Of a stretch of DNA of 64,000 nucleotides, positions 55,016 through 63,621 are shown in pieces. The notes below the pieces were generated by a model that did not search any database, was not told where the DNA came from, and saw only the letters and a list, made by a program, of their open reading frames with translations. The stretch is from WHSW01 sp963851045 (GTDB lineage: Bacteria; Actinomycetota; Thermoleophilia; Solirubrobacterales; 70-9), in the NCBI GenBank assembly GCA_963851045.1, contig CAWKNC010000002.1, forward strand, positions 992,001-1,056,000. The letters run 5' to 3'. The position numbers and the translations under genes are program-made. How positions within the stretch are numbered: the stretch's first letter is position 1; each line of letters begins with the position of its first letter.

Positions 55016-55816
55016 ATGCAACGCATGACCACTCTCTCGGCCTCGGCATGTCTGTTGTTGTGCCTTTTTGCTGGCGCGGCGCAGGCAAAGCCGGCAGCGA
55101 AGACCGCGAACTTCAAGGCCACGATCACCGGCAACCAGGTGACCACCTGGGCGTACGACACCCCGGCGGAGGGTCCCTGCACGGGCGCCACGCACGCCGA
55201 GGGCTCCGTGCAGATGCCGTATCGCACCCGCACGGCGGCGAAGCTGACGGCGATTCAGGTGCCAAAGAGCAACCCGATGTATCAGCTCACTCACGGCGAT
55301 CCGTATTTCTCGCCCACGATTCAGGTCTCGGCGTCGGCCGACATGGAGGGCGAAACCTGGGCGCAGGGCCCACCTGACCCGACACAGTGCGAAGACAACG
55401 GCGGCGGGGTCGAGCCACAGCCTCAGGACTGTGGCCAGGTCGTCGGCTTCATGAACGTCAAGCTGACCTACCTGCTCGATGACGAGCTCTGGGTCACCGG
55501 CAACTCGGAGGGCTGGGGTCAAACGGCCGTCTCCGGAGGCGCCGGCGACGAGCTGCGAAATGCCTTCGAGAACTGCCCGTTTTGGAACGGCGGCCCCTAT
55601 GACGAGGCAGCGGCCGAGGGCGACCTCGTCTTCGCCGGCGACCGGCTGGCCGAAAAGGACGTGTTCAAGAGGAAGAAGGGGAAGTTCGTGCTCGATGGAG
55701 CCGAGCGCGAGTGCTTTGACGACAGCGGCGTCACCGCGTGCGGACGCGATGCGACCGACCGGTTCTATGGCGAGATCCTCAACACCTGGAAGCTGACGCT
55801 GAAGCGCGTCAAGTAG
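55016..55816 (+). CDS. Secreted protein of unknown function
   Basis: This encodes 266 residues with a cleavable signal peptide (LSASACLLLCLFAGAAQA, predicted cut after AQA). ATG at 55016 follows GAAAGGA at 55002. The mature protein has several Cys that could form disulfides (GPCTG; TQCED; QDCGQ; ENCPF; ECFDD; TACGR) and mainly beta-strand character. I do not recognise a family. It stands alone between nfo and dxr. Confidence 0.85.
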   Translation: MQRMTTLSASACLLLCLFAGAAQAKPAAKTANFKATITGNQVTTWAYDTPAEGPCTGATHAEGSVQMPYRTRTAAKLTAIQVPKSNPMYQLTHGDPYFSPTIQVSASADMEGETWAQGPPDPTQCEDNGGGVEPQPQDCGQVVGFMNVKLTYLLDDELWVTGNSEGWGQTAVSGGAGDELRNAFENCPFWNGGPYDEAAAEGDLVFAGDRLAEKDVFKRKKGKFVLDGAERECFDDSGVTACGRDATDRFYGEILNTWKLTLKRVK

Positions 55817-55828
55817 GCCTGAGCGCGA

Positions 55829-55866
55829 CCGAGCGGGAGCCGTGGAGACCCACGGTTCCCGCTCGG
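55829..55866 (+). terminator. Strong hairpin downstream of the secreted-protein gene
   Basis: This is a 17-bp stem with one G-T pair, closed by an AGAC loop: CCGAGCGGGAGCCGTGG with CCACGGTTCCCGCTCGG. No T-run follows, so it may act with Rho or as an RNA-end stabiliser. It lies 20 bp before the dxr -10 hexamer. Confidence 0.6.
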
Positions 55867-55885
55867 GGCGACTCGGACCCGTCGC

Positions 55886-55891
55886 TACGCT
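55886..55891 (+). promoter_or_regulatory. Putative leaderless -10 of dxr (TACGCT)
   Basis: TACGCT ends 7 nt before the ATG at 55899, the same hexamer and almost the same spacing as proC. Confidence 0.5.
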
Positions 55892-55898
55892 CCCCTCA

Positions 55899-57050
55899 AT
55901 GCCCAAGCGCGTTTTGATCCTGGGCTCGACCGGGTCAATCGGCGAGCAGGCGCTCGATGTGATTGCCGGTTCCGGCGACCTCGAGGTCGCGGGCCTTTCG
56001 GCCGCGCGCAACGTCGAACGAATCTGCGCCCAGGCACGGGACGCAGGCGTCGCTGCAATCGCCCTCTCCCACGTGGATGCCGCCGCTGAGGCGGAGGCGA
56101 CACTCTCGGGCACGGAGGTTCTGGCCGGCGACGACGGCGTTCGCGCGCTGATCGAGCGCACCGCGCCGGACCTCGTCCTCAACGCGATCGTCGGCGTTGC
56201 CGGGCTCGGTCCAACCATTGCGGCTCTCAGCGAGGGAATCGATGTCGCGCTGGCCAACAAGGAGAGCCTGGTGGTCGGCGGCGAGCTCGTCACCGCGCTC
56301 GCCGAGGCCGCCGAGGCTCGGATCCTGCCGGTCGACTCCGAGCACTCGGCGATCTTCCAGCTGCTGCGCGGCGAGGGACCCGGATCCGTCGAGCGGTTGA
56401 TCCTCACGGCCTCCGGTGGCCCATTTCGCGGTCGGACCGACCTCGGAGCGATCACGCCGGCTGAGGCGCTTGCGCATCCGACATGGGACATGGGTGGTCG
56501 CATCAGCATCGACTCAGCGACGCTGATGAACAAGGGGCTCGAGGTGATCGAGGCCCACCACCTGTTCGGCGTCGCATACGCGGCAATCGACGTCGTCGTG
56601 CACCCGCAGTCGATCGTCCACTCGCTGATCGAGCTGAATGATGGGGCTCAGCTCGCACACCTCGGCCTGCCGGACATGCGCGTGCCAATCTCTTACGCAT
56701 TGCACTTCCCGGCCCGCGCTGATGTCACCGTGCCCAGGCTCGACCTGGCTCGCGTCGGCGAGCTGCAGTTCGAGCGTCCGGACCTCGACACCTTTCCCTG
56801 TCTGCGCCTCGCCCGCGAAGCCGGCAGTGCGGGCGGCACCGCCCCCTGCGCTCTGAACGCCGCTGACGAGGTCGCGGTCGCCGCATTTCTCGACGGCGAG
56901 ATCGCGTTCACGGCCATCGCCGACGTGATCGCTGGGACCCTCGACGAAATGGGCTCGTCTCCGGTCACCCACTTCGACGACCTCTTCGCATGCGATGCGC
57001 GCGCTCGAGAGGTCGCCGCGAGTCTGGTGCGCAGGACGGCCGCCGTATGA
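55899..57050 (+). CDS. dxr: 1-deoxy-D-xylulose 5-phosphate reductoisomerase
   Basis: This is the second step of the MEP isoprenoid pathway and the target of fosmidomycin. The 383-residue protein has the NADPH motif LGSTGSIGEQALDVI, ALANKESLVVGGEL, the metal/substrate region PVDSEHSAIFQLL, the flexible loop HPTWDMGGRISIDSATLMNKGLE split over residues near 200-225, and HPQSIVHSLIE. ATG at 55899 gives the standard start MPKRVLILG. It overlaps rseP by ATGA. ispG of the same pathway is at 62325. Confidence 0.96.
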   Translation: MPKRVLILGSTGSIGEQALDVIAGSGDLEVAGLSAARNVERICAQARDAGVAAIALSHVDAAAEAEATLSGTEVLAGDDGVRALIERTAPDLVLNAIVGVAGLGPTIAALSEGIDVALANKESLVVGGELVTALAEAAEARILPVDSEHSAIFQLLRGEGPGSVERLILTASGGPFRGRTDLGAITPAEALAHPTWDMGGRISIDSATLMNKGLEVIEAHHLFGVAYAAIDVVVHPQSIVHSLIELNDGAQLAHLGLPDMRVPISYALHFPARADVTVPRLDLARVGELQFERPDLDTFPCLRLAREAGSAGGTAPCALNAADEVAVAAFLDGEIAFTAIADVIAGTLDEMGSSPVTHFDDLFACDARAREVAASLVRRTAAV

Positions 57051-58174
57051 GCTGGCTGCTCGCGTTCCTCGGGTTCGCCGCCCTCATCATCCTCCACGAG
57101 GCTGGGCACTTCGCCGCAGCAAAGGCGGTCGGAATGCGCGTGGAACGCTTCTTTTTGTTCTTCCCGCCGAAGATCTGGAGCGTCAGGCGCGGCGAGACGG
57201 AGTACGGCATTGGCGCGATCCCGCTCGGCGGCTTCGTGAAGATCACCGGGATGAACCCGGAGGAGGACGTCGTGGTCGATCCACCCGACCCGGACGCCGA
57301 TTCCTCACCTGAGATCGAGCCGGAGACCGTGCCCGCCGATCAGTACCCGCGCTCCTACTCCGCGGCGCCTGTCTGGAAGCGGATCTTCGTGATCACCGCC
57401 GGGCCGTTCGTGAACCTCGTGATCGCTTTCGTGATTCTTTTCTTTCTTGCGTTCGACGTCGGGCAGCCGACGAACACCGTCGAGAGCGTCGCCAAGGACA
57501 CACCGGCTGCCGAGGTGCTGGAGCCAGGCGACCGGCTGATCTCGGTCGACGGCGTCACCGGCAGCCTCGAGGCGTTGCGCGAGCAGATCGCCAGCCACGA
57601 ATGTGAGGGCGAGCAGACCGACAGGTGCACGGCGGCCGAGCCCGCGGTCATCGTGATCGAGCGCGATGGACGCGAGGTGACCGTCGAGGCAGCGCCGATC
57701 TACGACGCCGCGTCGCAGCGCCCGCTGCTGGGCTTTCAGTACGGGGTGACCCCTCTCGACCCCGGCATAGGAGGTGCCGCGGACTGGGCTGTGGACCGAA
57801 TGTGGGACGTCACCTCACAGACGGTGACGATCATCTCGCGGATCCTCGACGCCGAGCAGCGCGAACAGATTTCGGGCGTCGTCGGGTCGTACGAGGTCAC
57901 CCGTCAGTCGATCGAGTTCGATACCCGCCAGGCCCTCTTCGTGATCGCGCTGATCAGCCTCTCGCTGGCCGTCATCAACCTGTTTCCGTTCCTGCCGCTT
58001 GACGGCGGCCACATCTTCTGGGCGCTGGTCGAGAAGGTCCGGGGCCGGCGGGTCTCGCTACGCACGATGGAGCGAGCATCGGTTGTCGGCTTCGTGCTCG
58101 TGTTGATGTTGTTCGCGATCGGGCTATCGAACGACATCGGGCGGCTGACCGGCGAGGGGTTCAACGTCCGCTGA
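57047..58174 (+). CDS. rseP: RseP-type intramembrane site-2 metalloprotease
   Basis: This 375-residue M50 protease cleaves membrane-bound anti-sigma factors or signal-peptide remnants. The zinc motif is HEAGH in the first membrane helix. One PDZ domain (VLEPGDRLISVDGVTGSLEA) follows the second helix, and the third zinc ligand is in FLPLDGGHIFWAL. An acidic insertion (PPDPDADSSPEIEPETVP) sits before the PDZ domain. The dxr-rseP pair is conserved in actinobacteria, usually followed closely by ispG, which here is 4 kb away. Confidence 0.95.
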   Translation: MSWLLAFLGFAALIILHEAGHFAAAKAVGMRVERFFLFFPPKIWSVRRGETEYGIGAIPLGGFVKITGMNPEEDVVVDPPDPDADSSPEIEPETVPADQYPRSYSAAPVWKRIFVITAGPFVNLVIAFVILFFLAFDVGQPTNTVESVAKDTPAAEVLEPGDRLISVDGVTGSLEALREQIASHECEGEQTDRCTAAEPAVIVIERDGREVTVEAAPIYDAASQRPLLGFQYGVTPLDPGIGGAADWAVDRMWDVTSQTVTIISRILDAEQREQISGVVGSYEVTRQSIEFDTRQALFVIALISLSLAVINLFPFLPLDGGHIFWALVEKVRGRRVSLRTMERASVVGFVLVLMLFAIGLSNDIGRLTGEGFNVR

Positions 58175-58191
58175 TACGCAGAACTGCGTAT
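58174..58191. repeat. Palindrome overlapping the rseP stop
   Basis: ATACGCAG-AA-CTGCGTAT is a perfect 8-bp inverted repeat immediately after rseP. No T-run follows. Confidence 0.5.
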
Positions 58192-58263
58192 TGACCGGCA
58201 CCCACTCGGGCTGCTGGAATCACACCAATCGGATCCTGGCTCAACAAATCTCTTGCTGCGGCA

Positions 58264-59322
58264 ATGCTGGTGGCGCTGGTGATCCCTGCGCCATCACAGG
58301 CGCAAAGTCGCACTCTGGGGAGCCCCCTTGCCGCGACGCCCGATGGCGCGTTTGGTTGCGAGACGAAGCCGGCGCTGACCGCTCAGTCCTTCACTGGCGA
58401 CTACTTCTTCGTGGCCTCGGGGGTTCCCGACTGCACATGGTTTCAGTCAGGGGTGATCGGCAGCGTCGACTACTCCGACCCGCGGACAGGTTCGGTTCCA
58501 GCTGACGGGACGATCACCAACGTCGCGATTCGTACCGGCGACAACCCAGCCGCGATGGGGATCGTCATCGTCCGCCAGATTGGCGGGCTCGCAGGGGGCG
58601 GTCTGGCGACGTCCGGCTGTTGCGCGTTCGTCTCCGAGACGCCGCTGCCGGCCCTGGCTCCTCGTACGACCACGAGCATTCCGGTCAACATCCCCGTCGA
58701 GCGCAACATCAGGGGGACGTCGGCCGTGGCGGACTACGTCGGAATCAGCGCGCGGAGCAACACCGGCAACCTGCCGCTGCTCGACACCGGGGACAACAAC
58801 GCCCTCACCGGATACCGGCCCGGCAGTCCCGACGCGGGCTATCTCTATCCGCGCCTTGGAGCGCTCGAGAGCCCTGGTGGCGGCACCCGCAACAACGAGA
58901 GCATCCCCAACGTCGAGGTGATGCTGCAGTGGACGTGGACCCCCGCAGGGGGCGTACCGACACCGCCGGTCGCGGGACCGCAACCTCCACCGAGCCCAGC
59001 GGCCCCGATCGCCCCGACCCCATCCGCCAGAGCGACGGCGAATGCACGGCGAGCATTGATCACGCTCGCCTGCGGAGCCAACGCGGCTTGCCAGGGTCAG
59101 CTCGAGTTGCTCAGCCAAAGCGCGGCGAAGGCCGCTGCGAAGACGAAGCTTTACGGCCAGGCCGCATACTCGCTTGCCGCCGGTCAGACGGGATCTGTGA
59201 CGGTGAAGCTCAACCGGAAGGGCAAGGCCCTTCTGCGCAAGCGCAAGCGTGCGAAGGTTGATCTGCGAATCACCCCGACCGGTGGCGCCCCGACGGTCTC
59301 GGCGCTGAAGCTGAAGCGCTGA
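58264..59322 (+). CDS. Secreted protein with Thermoleophilia-type basic C-terminus
   Basis: This encodes 352 residues. The N-terminus MLVALVIPAPSQAQS looks like the end of a signal peptide; its expected positively charged part (NKSLAA) is encoded just upstream in frame, but no usual start codon occurs there before the stop at 58192. The middle is a beta-rich domain of unknown type with Cys pairs. A Pro-rich linker (PPPSPAAPIAPTPS) leads to a C-terminal domain with LACGANAACQGQLEL, YSLAAGQTGSVTVKLNRKG and a KRKRAK tail, a module often seen on secreted proteins in Solirubrobacterales. Confidence 0.8.
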   Translation: MLVALVIPAPSQAQSRTLGSPLAATPDGAFGCETKPALTAQSFTGDYFFVASGVPDCTWFQSGVIGSVDYSDPRTGSVPADGTITNVAIRTGDNPAAMGIVIVRQIGGLAGGGLATSGCCAFVSETPLPALAPRTTTSIPVNIPVERNIRGTSAVADYVGISARSNTGNLPLLDTGDNNALTGYRPGSPDAGYLYPRLGALESPGGGTRNNESIPNVEVMLQWTWTPAGGVPTPPVAGPQPPPSPAAPIAPTPSARATANARRALITLACGANAACQGQLELLSQSAAKAAAKTKLYGQAAYSLAAGQTGSVTVKLNRKGKALLRKRKRAKVDLRITPTGGAPTVSALKLKR

Positions 59323-59396
59323 CGCCAGTTCTCACCCCGTTTGCCCGCAGGCAGTAGCGTTCGCCCACTGTTGGTAGTTCGCTAAGAGGAGGAGAG

Positions 59397-61217
59397 ATGG
59401 AAGCGACGACGGCGGAACGCCACGCGAGTGGCGGCCCGGCCCGCGACCTGTTCGCGCAGAACCTCGCGGTCGCTTTCGAGCGCACCGTCGATCGGATCGG
59501 TGAGGATCCGGCGATTCGTGCCGGCGATGGCGATGACGAGGTCGTCATCTCGTGGAACGAGCTCCGTGACCAGGTCCACCGCATCGCCGGCGGCCTCGCG
59601 TCGCTCGGGATCGCCAAGGGCGACACGGTCGCGATCATGCTCAACAACAGGCCTGAGTTCATCCCGATCGACATGGCCGCCGTCTCGCTCGGCGCCGTCC
59701 CCTTCTCGATCTATCAGACCTCTTCGCCCGAGCAGATCCAGTACGTCGTCTCCGACGCTGGCGCGAAGGTTGCGCTGGTTGAGAAGGCCTTCCTCTCGGT
59801 CTTCGAGGAAGCCCGGAAGGATCTGCCATCCATCGAGACGCTGATCGTGATCGACGGCGAGGGCGGCGACCACACGCTTGAGTCGCTCGAGGCGCTCGAC
59901 CCGGACTTCGATCCCTCGGATTCGATCAACGCGGTCGAGCCTGACGATCTCCTGACCCTGATCTACACGTCGGGGACGACCGGGCCGCCGAAGGGCGTCC
60001 AGCTGACCCATCGCAACCTGATGATGCTCACCGCCGCGGTGGAGGACATCGTCAACTTCCCCGAGCGGGGCGCGAAGGTGATCTCCTGGCTGCCGGCCGC
60101 CCATATTGCCGAGCGAGGGGCCCACTATTACCTGCCGGTGATCCGCGGATGCACTGTGACGATCTGCCCGGACCCGCGCGAGATCGTCTCGTTCTTGCCG
60201 AAGGTTCGGCCGACGTGGTTCTTCGCCGTCCCGCGGATCTGGGAGAAGCTGAAGGCCGGGCTCGAGGCGAATCTGGCAAACCTGCCCGGCGAGCAGGGCG
60301 ACGCCGCCCGCGCTGGACTCGAAGCCGCGTTGCAGAAGGTCCGGCTCGAGCAGGCCGGGGAGGAGGTACCCGAGGAGCTCGCCGCAGGCGTGGCCAAGGC
60401 CGACGAGGCGATGTTCGCGAACCTGCGGAAGATGCTCGGCCTCGACGAGGTCATCGCGGTCAACGTCGGTGCCGCCCCGACGCCGCTCGAGGTGCTCGAG
60501 TTCTTCCACGCGATCGGGATTCCGATTGGTGAGCTCTGGGGGATGTCCGAGACATGCGGGACGGCCACGATCAACCCGCCGGAGAAGATCAAGCTAGGAA
60601 CCGTGGGGCCTCCGGTCCCCGGGGTCGAGATCCGCCTCGCCGAGGACGGCGAGGTTCTCGTCAAGGGAGATGTCGTCATGGCCGGGTATCGCAACATGCC
60701 CGACAAGACGGCAGAGGCAATCAACGATGAGGGGTGGCTTGCAACTGGCGACATCGGCGAGCTCGACTCCGACGGCTACCTGAAGATCGTCGACCGCAAA
60801 AAGGAGCTGATCATCAACGCCGCCGGAAAGAACATGTCCCCGGCGAACATCGAGGCCAAGGTCAAGGCGGCGAGCCCGCTGATCGGCCAGGCCGTGACGA
60901 TCGGCGACGCGCGGCCCTACAACGTCGCGCTCGTGGTGCTCGATCCCGACTTCGCGCCCGCGTGGGCGTCAAAGAACGGGCTCGAGGGCAAATCTCCGGA
61001 GGAACTCGCAGGCGAGGAGTCGCTCATCGCTGCGGTTCAGGAGGGAATCGACGAGGCCAACGCAAAGCTCTCGCGCGTCGAGCAGATCAAGAAGTTCCGC
61101 GTTTTGCCAACCGACTGGGCACCTGGCGGTGACGAGCTGACACCAACGATGAAGCTCAAGCGCAAGCCGATCGCCGAGAAGTACGCGGACGAGATCGAGG
61201 ATCTCTACGCGAACTGA
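59397..61217 (+). CDS. Long-chain fatty acid--CoA ligase (AMP-dependent synthetase)
   Basis: This 606-residue adenylate-forming enzyme activates fatty acids with ATP and CoA. The P-loop motif is LLTLIYTSGTTGPPKGV, followed by LPAAHIAERGAHYY and the A5-type WGMSETCG. The hinge and C-terminal motif are GYLKIVDRKKELIINAAGKN, with the FadD15-like AGKNMSPANIE. ATG at 59397 follows GAGGAGGAGAG. It is monocistronic, inserted together with the secreted gene and the AbiEi/DUF559 cassette between rseP and ispG. Confidence 0.93.
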   Translation: MEATTAERHASGGPARDLFAQNLAVAFERTVDRIGEDPAIRAGDGDDEVVISWNELRDQVHRIAGGLASLGIAKGDTVAIMLNNRPEFIPIDMAAVSLGAVPFSIYQTSSPEQIQYVVSDAGAKVALVEKAFLSVFEEARKDLPSIETLIVIDGEGGDHTLESLEALDPDFDPSDSINAVEPDDLLTLIYTSGTTGPPKGVQLTHRNLMMLTAAVEDIVNFPERGAKVISWLPAAHIAERGAHYYLPVIRGCTVTICPDPREIVSFLPKVRPTWFFAVPRIWEKLKAGLEANLANLPGEQGDAARAGLEAALQKVRLEQAGEEVPEELAAGVAKADEAMFANLRKMLGLDEVIAVNVGAAPTPLEVLEFFHAIGIPIGELWGMSETCGTATINPPEKIKLGTVGPPVPGVEIRLAEDGEVLVKGDVVMAGYRNMPDKTAEAINDEGWLATGDIGELDSDGYLKIVDRKKELIINAAGKNMSPANIEAKVKAASPLIGQAVTIGDARPYNVALVVLDPDFAPAWASKNGLEGKSPEELAGEESLIAAVQEGIDEANAKLSRVEQIKKFRVLPTDWAPGGDELTPTMKLKRKPIAEKYADEIEDLYAN

Positions 61218-61292
61218 CCCGGCGCGCACCGCGCCACGTATTCGACACACCGCGCGCACCACACGTGCGCCCACGGCCGCCACGCTGGCCCC

Positions 61293-62249
61293 ATGCCCGG
61301 CGAGACGCAGCAAACGTCGCCCCCGACGACGTTTGCCGCATCTCGCTCGTGGCGGGCCGTCGCCGAGCTGGCCGCGACGCAAGACGGGGTGGTCTCCCTG
61401 GGGCAGTTGGCGGCGATCGGGGTCGGTCGGTCGGTAACCCGGGACTGGGTTCAACGCGGACTCTTGATCCGGCTGTATCGAGAGGTTTTCGCCGTGGGCC
61501 ACGCTTCGCTTCGCCCGGAGGCCCACCGTCTTGCCGGGGTGCTGGCCTGCGGGCGGGGCGCGGCTCTGTCGCACCGTTCCGCCGCAGGACAGCACGAGCT
61601 ACGCAGTCCGCCGAGCGCGTTCGTTGAGGTCACCTCACCCACCGGTCGCGGCCGGTCGCGGCCGGGTCTGCGTATCCATACGTCTGAGCTCGCTGGCGAC
61701 GAGCTGACGGACGAAGGCGGGATTCGGTGCACGACCGTGGCGCGGACGTTGATCGATCTCGGCGCGGTGTTGCCCAGGCGCGGTCTGCAAGCAGCGGTGG
61801 AGACGGCCGAGCGGCTCGAGAAGTTCGACCTGCGCCAGGTCAGCCTCCTGCTTGCTCGCCACCGCGGGAAGCGCGGAACGGCGCGGCTTCGAGACGTCCT
61901 CAGCGCCTTTGACGCCGAAGTCCTTCGAGCCCGCTCCGAGTCGGAGGCGCGCTTCTTTCACCTCTGCGTCGACCGCGATCTTCCCACCCCGCTTGTGAAC
62001 CGGTTCGTGGACGCCGGCGGCGAGCGCTTCGAGGTTGATTTCCATTGGCCGGCGGCCCGGCTCATCGTTGAGGTGGATAGTCCCTACCACGACACGACCT
62101 CGGCCCGGCCGCGTGATGCCCACCGCGACGCGACGCTACGGCGAAGCGGTTGGACGGTCATCCGTTGTCGGTGGGCTGACATCGTCATCAACCCTGCGCC
62201 GCTGCTTCTGGCCCTGAGAAGCCACATCGGCGGCGCGAGATGCGTTTAA
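61293..62249 (+). CDS. AbiEi-type winged-helix / DUF559 (Vsr-like) endonuclease-domain protein, cassette 2
   Basis: This 318-residue paralogue of the 988-1860 product has the same two parts. Residues about 20-70 form the AbiEi-like winged helix (GVVSLGQLAAIGVGRSVTRD, ending REVFAVGH). Residues about 215-310 form the DUF559 nuclease domain with E218, F-E-V-D249, E260-V-D262, H266 and the W-x-V-I-R strand. The first 18 residues are encoded mostly by the upstream palindromic repeat; the winged helix starts right after it. The TAA stop (62247-62249) lies within the downstream repeat. A CACGCT hexamer 6 nt before the ATG could be a leaderless -10. No toxin partner is adjacent. Activity is unknown. 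Confidence 0.8.
   Translation: MPGETQQTSPPTTFAASRSWRAVAELAATQDGVVSLGQLAAIGVGRSVTRDWVQRGLLIRLYREVFAVGHASLRPEAHRLAGVLACGRGAALSHRSAAGQHELRSPPSAFVEVTSPTGRGRSRPGLRIHTSELAGDELTDEGGIRCTTVARTLIDLGAVLPRRGLQAAVETAERLEKFDLRQVSLLLARHRGKRGTARLRDVLSAFDAEVLRARSESEARFFHLCVDRDLPTPLVNRFVDAGGERFEVDFHWPAARLIVEVDSPYHDTTSARPRDAHRDATLRRSGWTVIRCRWADIVINPAPLLLALRSHIGGARCV
61301..61346. repeat. Palindromic repeat, upstream copy of cassette 2
   Basis: This 46-bp element contains perfect arms GCAAACGTCG (61310-61319) and CGACGTTTGC (61327-61336) with a 7-nt loop, flanked by GCGAGA-like and TCTCGC outer arms. It matches the reverse complement of 62235-62280 at 36 of 46 positions and the solo copy at 29444-29489 at 35 of 46. 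Confidence 0.85.
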
Positions 62250-62280
62250 CGTCGTTACGGGCGACGTTAGGCGCGACTCG
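62235..62280. repeat. Palindromic repeat, downstream copy of cassette 2
   Basis: TAACGTCG (62247-62254) and CGACGTTA (62262-62269) are perfect 8-bp arms with a 7-nt loop, the same arm spacing as the upstream copy. The outer parts GCGAGATGCG and CGCGACTCG also pair partly. The TAA stop of the nuclease gene forms the first bases of the left arm. Confidence 0.85.
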
Positions 62281-62312
62281 CGCAGGATGGCGGTTGCCCG
62301 GCGGGCCGCTCG

Positions 62313-62318
62313 TAGAAT
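62313..62318 (+). promoter_or_regulatory. Putative leaderless -10 of ispG (TAGAAT)
   Basis: TAGAAT ends 6 nt before the ATG at 62325 and supports that start over GTG at 62319. Confidence 0.5.
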
Positions 62319-62324
62319 GTGCGC

Positions 62325-63617
62325 ATGGCCTCGAAGCGGCAGATATTCGTCGGCGGCGTTCCCATCGGGGGCGGCGCGCCGGTCGTGGTTCAGACGATGA
62401 CGAAGACCGAGACCGCCAATCTCGAGGCCACGATGGAACAGATCGAAAAGGTCACCGAGGCCGGAGCCGATCTCGTGCGCTGTGCGGTGCCCCGGGATGA
62501 GGACGTGGTCGCCCTCAAGGAGATCGTCAAGCGCTCGCCGATTCCAATCATCGCCGACATCCACTTCAACTACACGCTGGCGTTGAAGGCAATTGACGCC
62601 GGCGCCCACTGCATCCGTCTCAACCCGGGAAACATCGGTGGGCGCGAGAAGGTCGCCGAGGTTGCGGTGAAGGCCAACGAGCACAACGTGCCGATGCGGA
62701 TCGGCGTCAACTCCGGCTCTCTGCCCAAGCATCTGCATGAGCTCGAACGCGAGAACCCCGTCGAGGCCCTGGTCACAGCGGCCACGGAGTTCGTCGCGAT
62801 GATGGAGTCGCTCGACTTCGAGAACTTCAAGGTGTCGATCAAGTCCACCAACGTCCCGAACACCATCGCCGCGAATCGTCTTCTTGCCGAGCGGATTCCG
62901 TATCCGATCCACCTCGGCATCACTGAGGCGGGCACGAAGTGGTCGGGCTCACTTAAGTCGGCCGTTGGACTCGGCACGCTGCTCGCCGACGGGGTCGGGG
63001 ACACAATCCGGATCAGCCTCTCGACGTTCCACGCAGAGGAGGAGGTCAAGGTCGCCTGGGAGATCCTCAAGGCTTTGAAGCTGCGCGAGCGCGGCCCGGT
63101 CCTGATCGCCTGTCCGACCTGCGGTCGCCTGCAGTTCGACATGGATGCGGTCGTCGCCGAAATCGAGCGTCGTCTGGAGTCCTATGCGGAGCCGATCGAG
63201 GTCGCGGTGCTCGGCTGCGCCGTCAACGGCATTGGCGAGGCCTCCCACGCCGATTTCGGGATCACCGGCGCCAAGAACGAGGGCCTCATCTTCGCCCACG
63301 GCAAACCGCTGAAGAAGGTGCCCCAGGACGACCTGGTCGACGCGCTCTTCCGCGAGATCGACCTGTCGCTCGATCGCGGCTCAGTCGAGGTCGACGATGC
63401 GGAAGCCGCCGCTGGAGCCAAGTGGCTCGAGCGCATCGAGGAGGAGAACGCCGACGAGCTCACTCCCGAGCGCATCGCCAAGCTCGAGGCCGAGAAGGCG
63501 CGCGCCGAGGGCTCCGACGTGACGGCCGAGCCGTTCCTCAAGCCGGTGAAGGGCAAGAAGATCGAGCTCGACGAGTCAGCTTCGCCGACCGCGGGCCGCC
63601 GCTTCACCCGCGCCTAG
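62325..63617 (+). CDS. ispG: 4-hydroxy-3-methylbut-2-en-1-yl diphosphate synthase
   Basis: IspG reduces MEcPP to HMBPP in the MEP isoprenoid pathway with a [4Fe-4S] cluster. The 430-residue protein has the barrel motifs PVVVQTMTKTETANLEATM, IADIHFNYTLAL, RLNPGNIGGREKV and the cluster cysteines in CPTCGRLQFD and LGCAVNGIGEASHADFG, with the closing glutamate following. About 75 residues after the usual end (DDAEAAAGAKWLERIEEENA and onward) form a charged helical extension. It works with dxr at 55899. Confidence 0.96.
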   Translation: MASKRQIFVGGVPIGGGAPVVVQTMTKTETANLEATMEQIEKVTEAGADLVRCAVPRDEDVVALKEIVKRSPIPIIADIHFNYTLALKAIDAGAHCIRLNPGNIGGREKVAEVAVKANEHNVPMRIGVNSGSLPKHLHELERENPVEALVTAATEFVAMMESLDFENFKVSIKSTNVPNTIAANRLLAERIPYPIHLGITEAGTKWSGSLKSAVGLGTLLADGVGDTIRISLSTFHAEEEVKVAWEILKALKLRERGPVLIACPTCGRLQFDMDAVVAEIERRLESYAEPIEVAVLGCAVNGIGEASHADFGITGAKNEGLIFAHGKPLKKVPQDDLVDALFREIDLSLDRGSVEVDDAEAAAGAKWLERIEEENADELTPERIAKLEAEKARAEGSDVTAEPFLKPVKGKKIELDESASPTAGRRFTRA

Positions 63618-63621
63618 GGCC

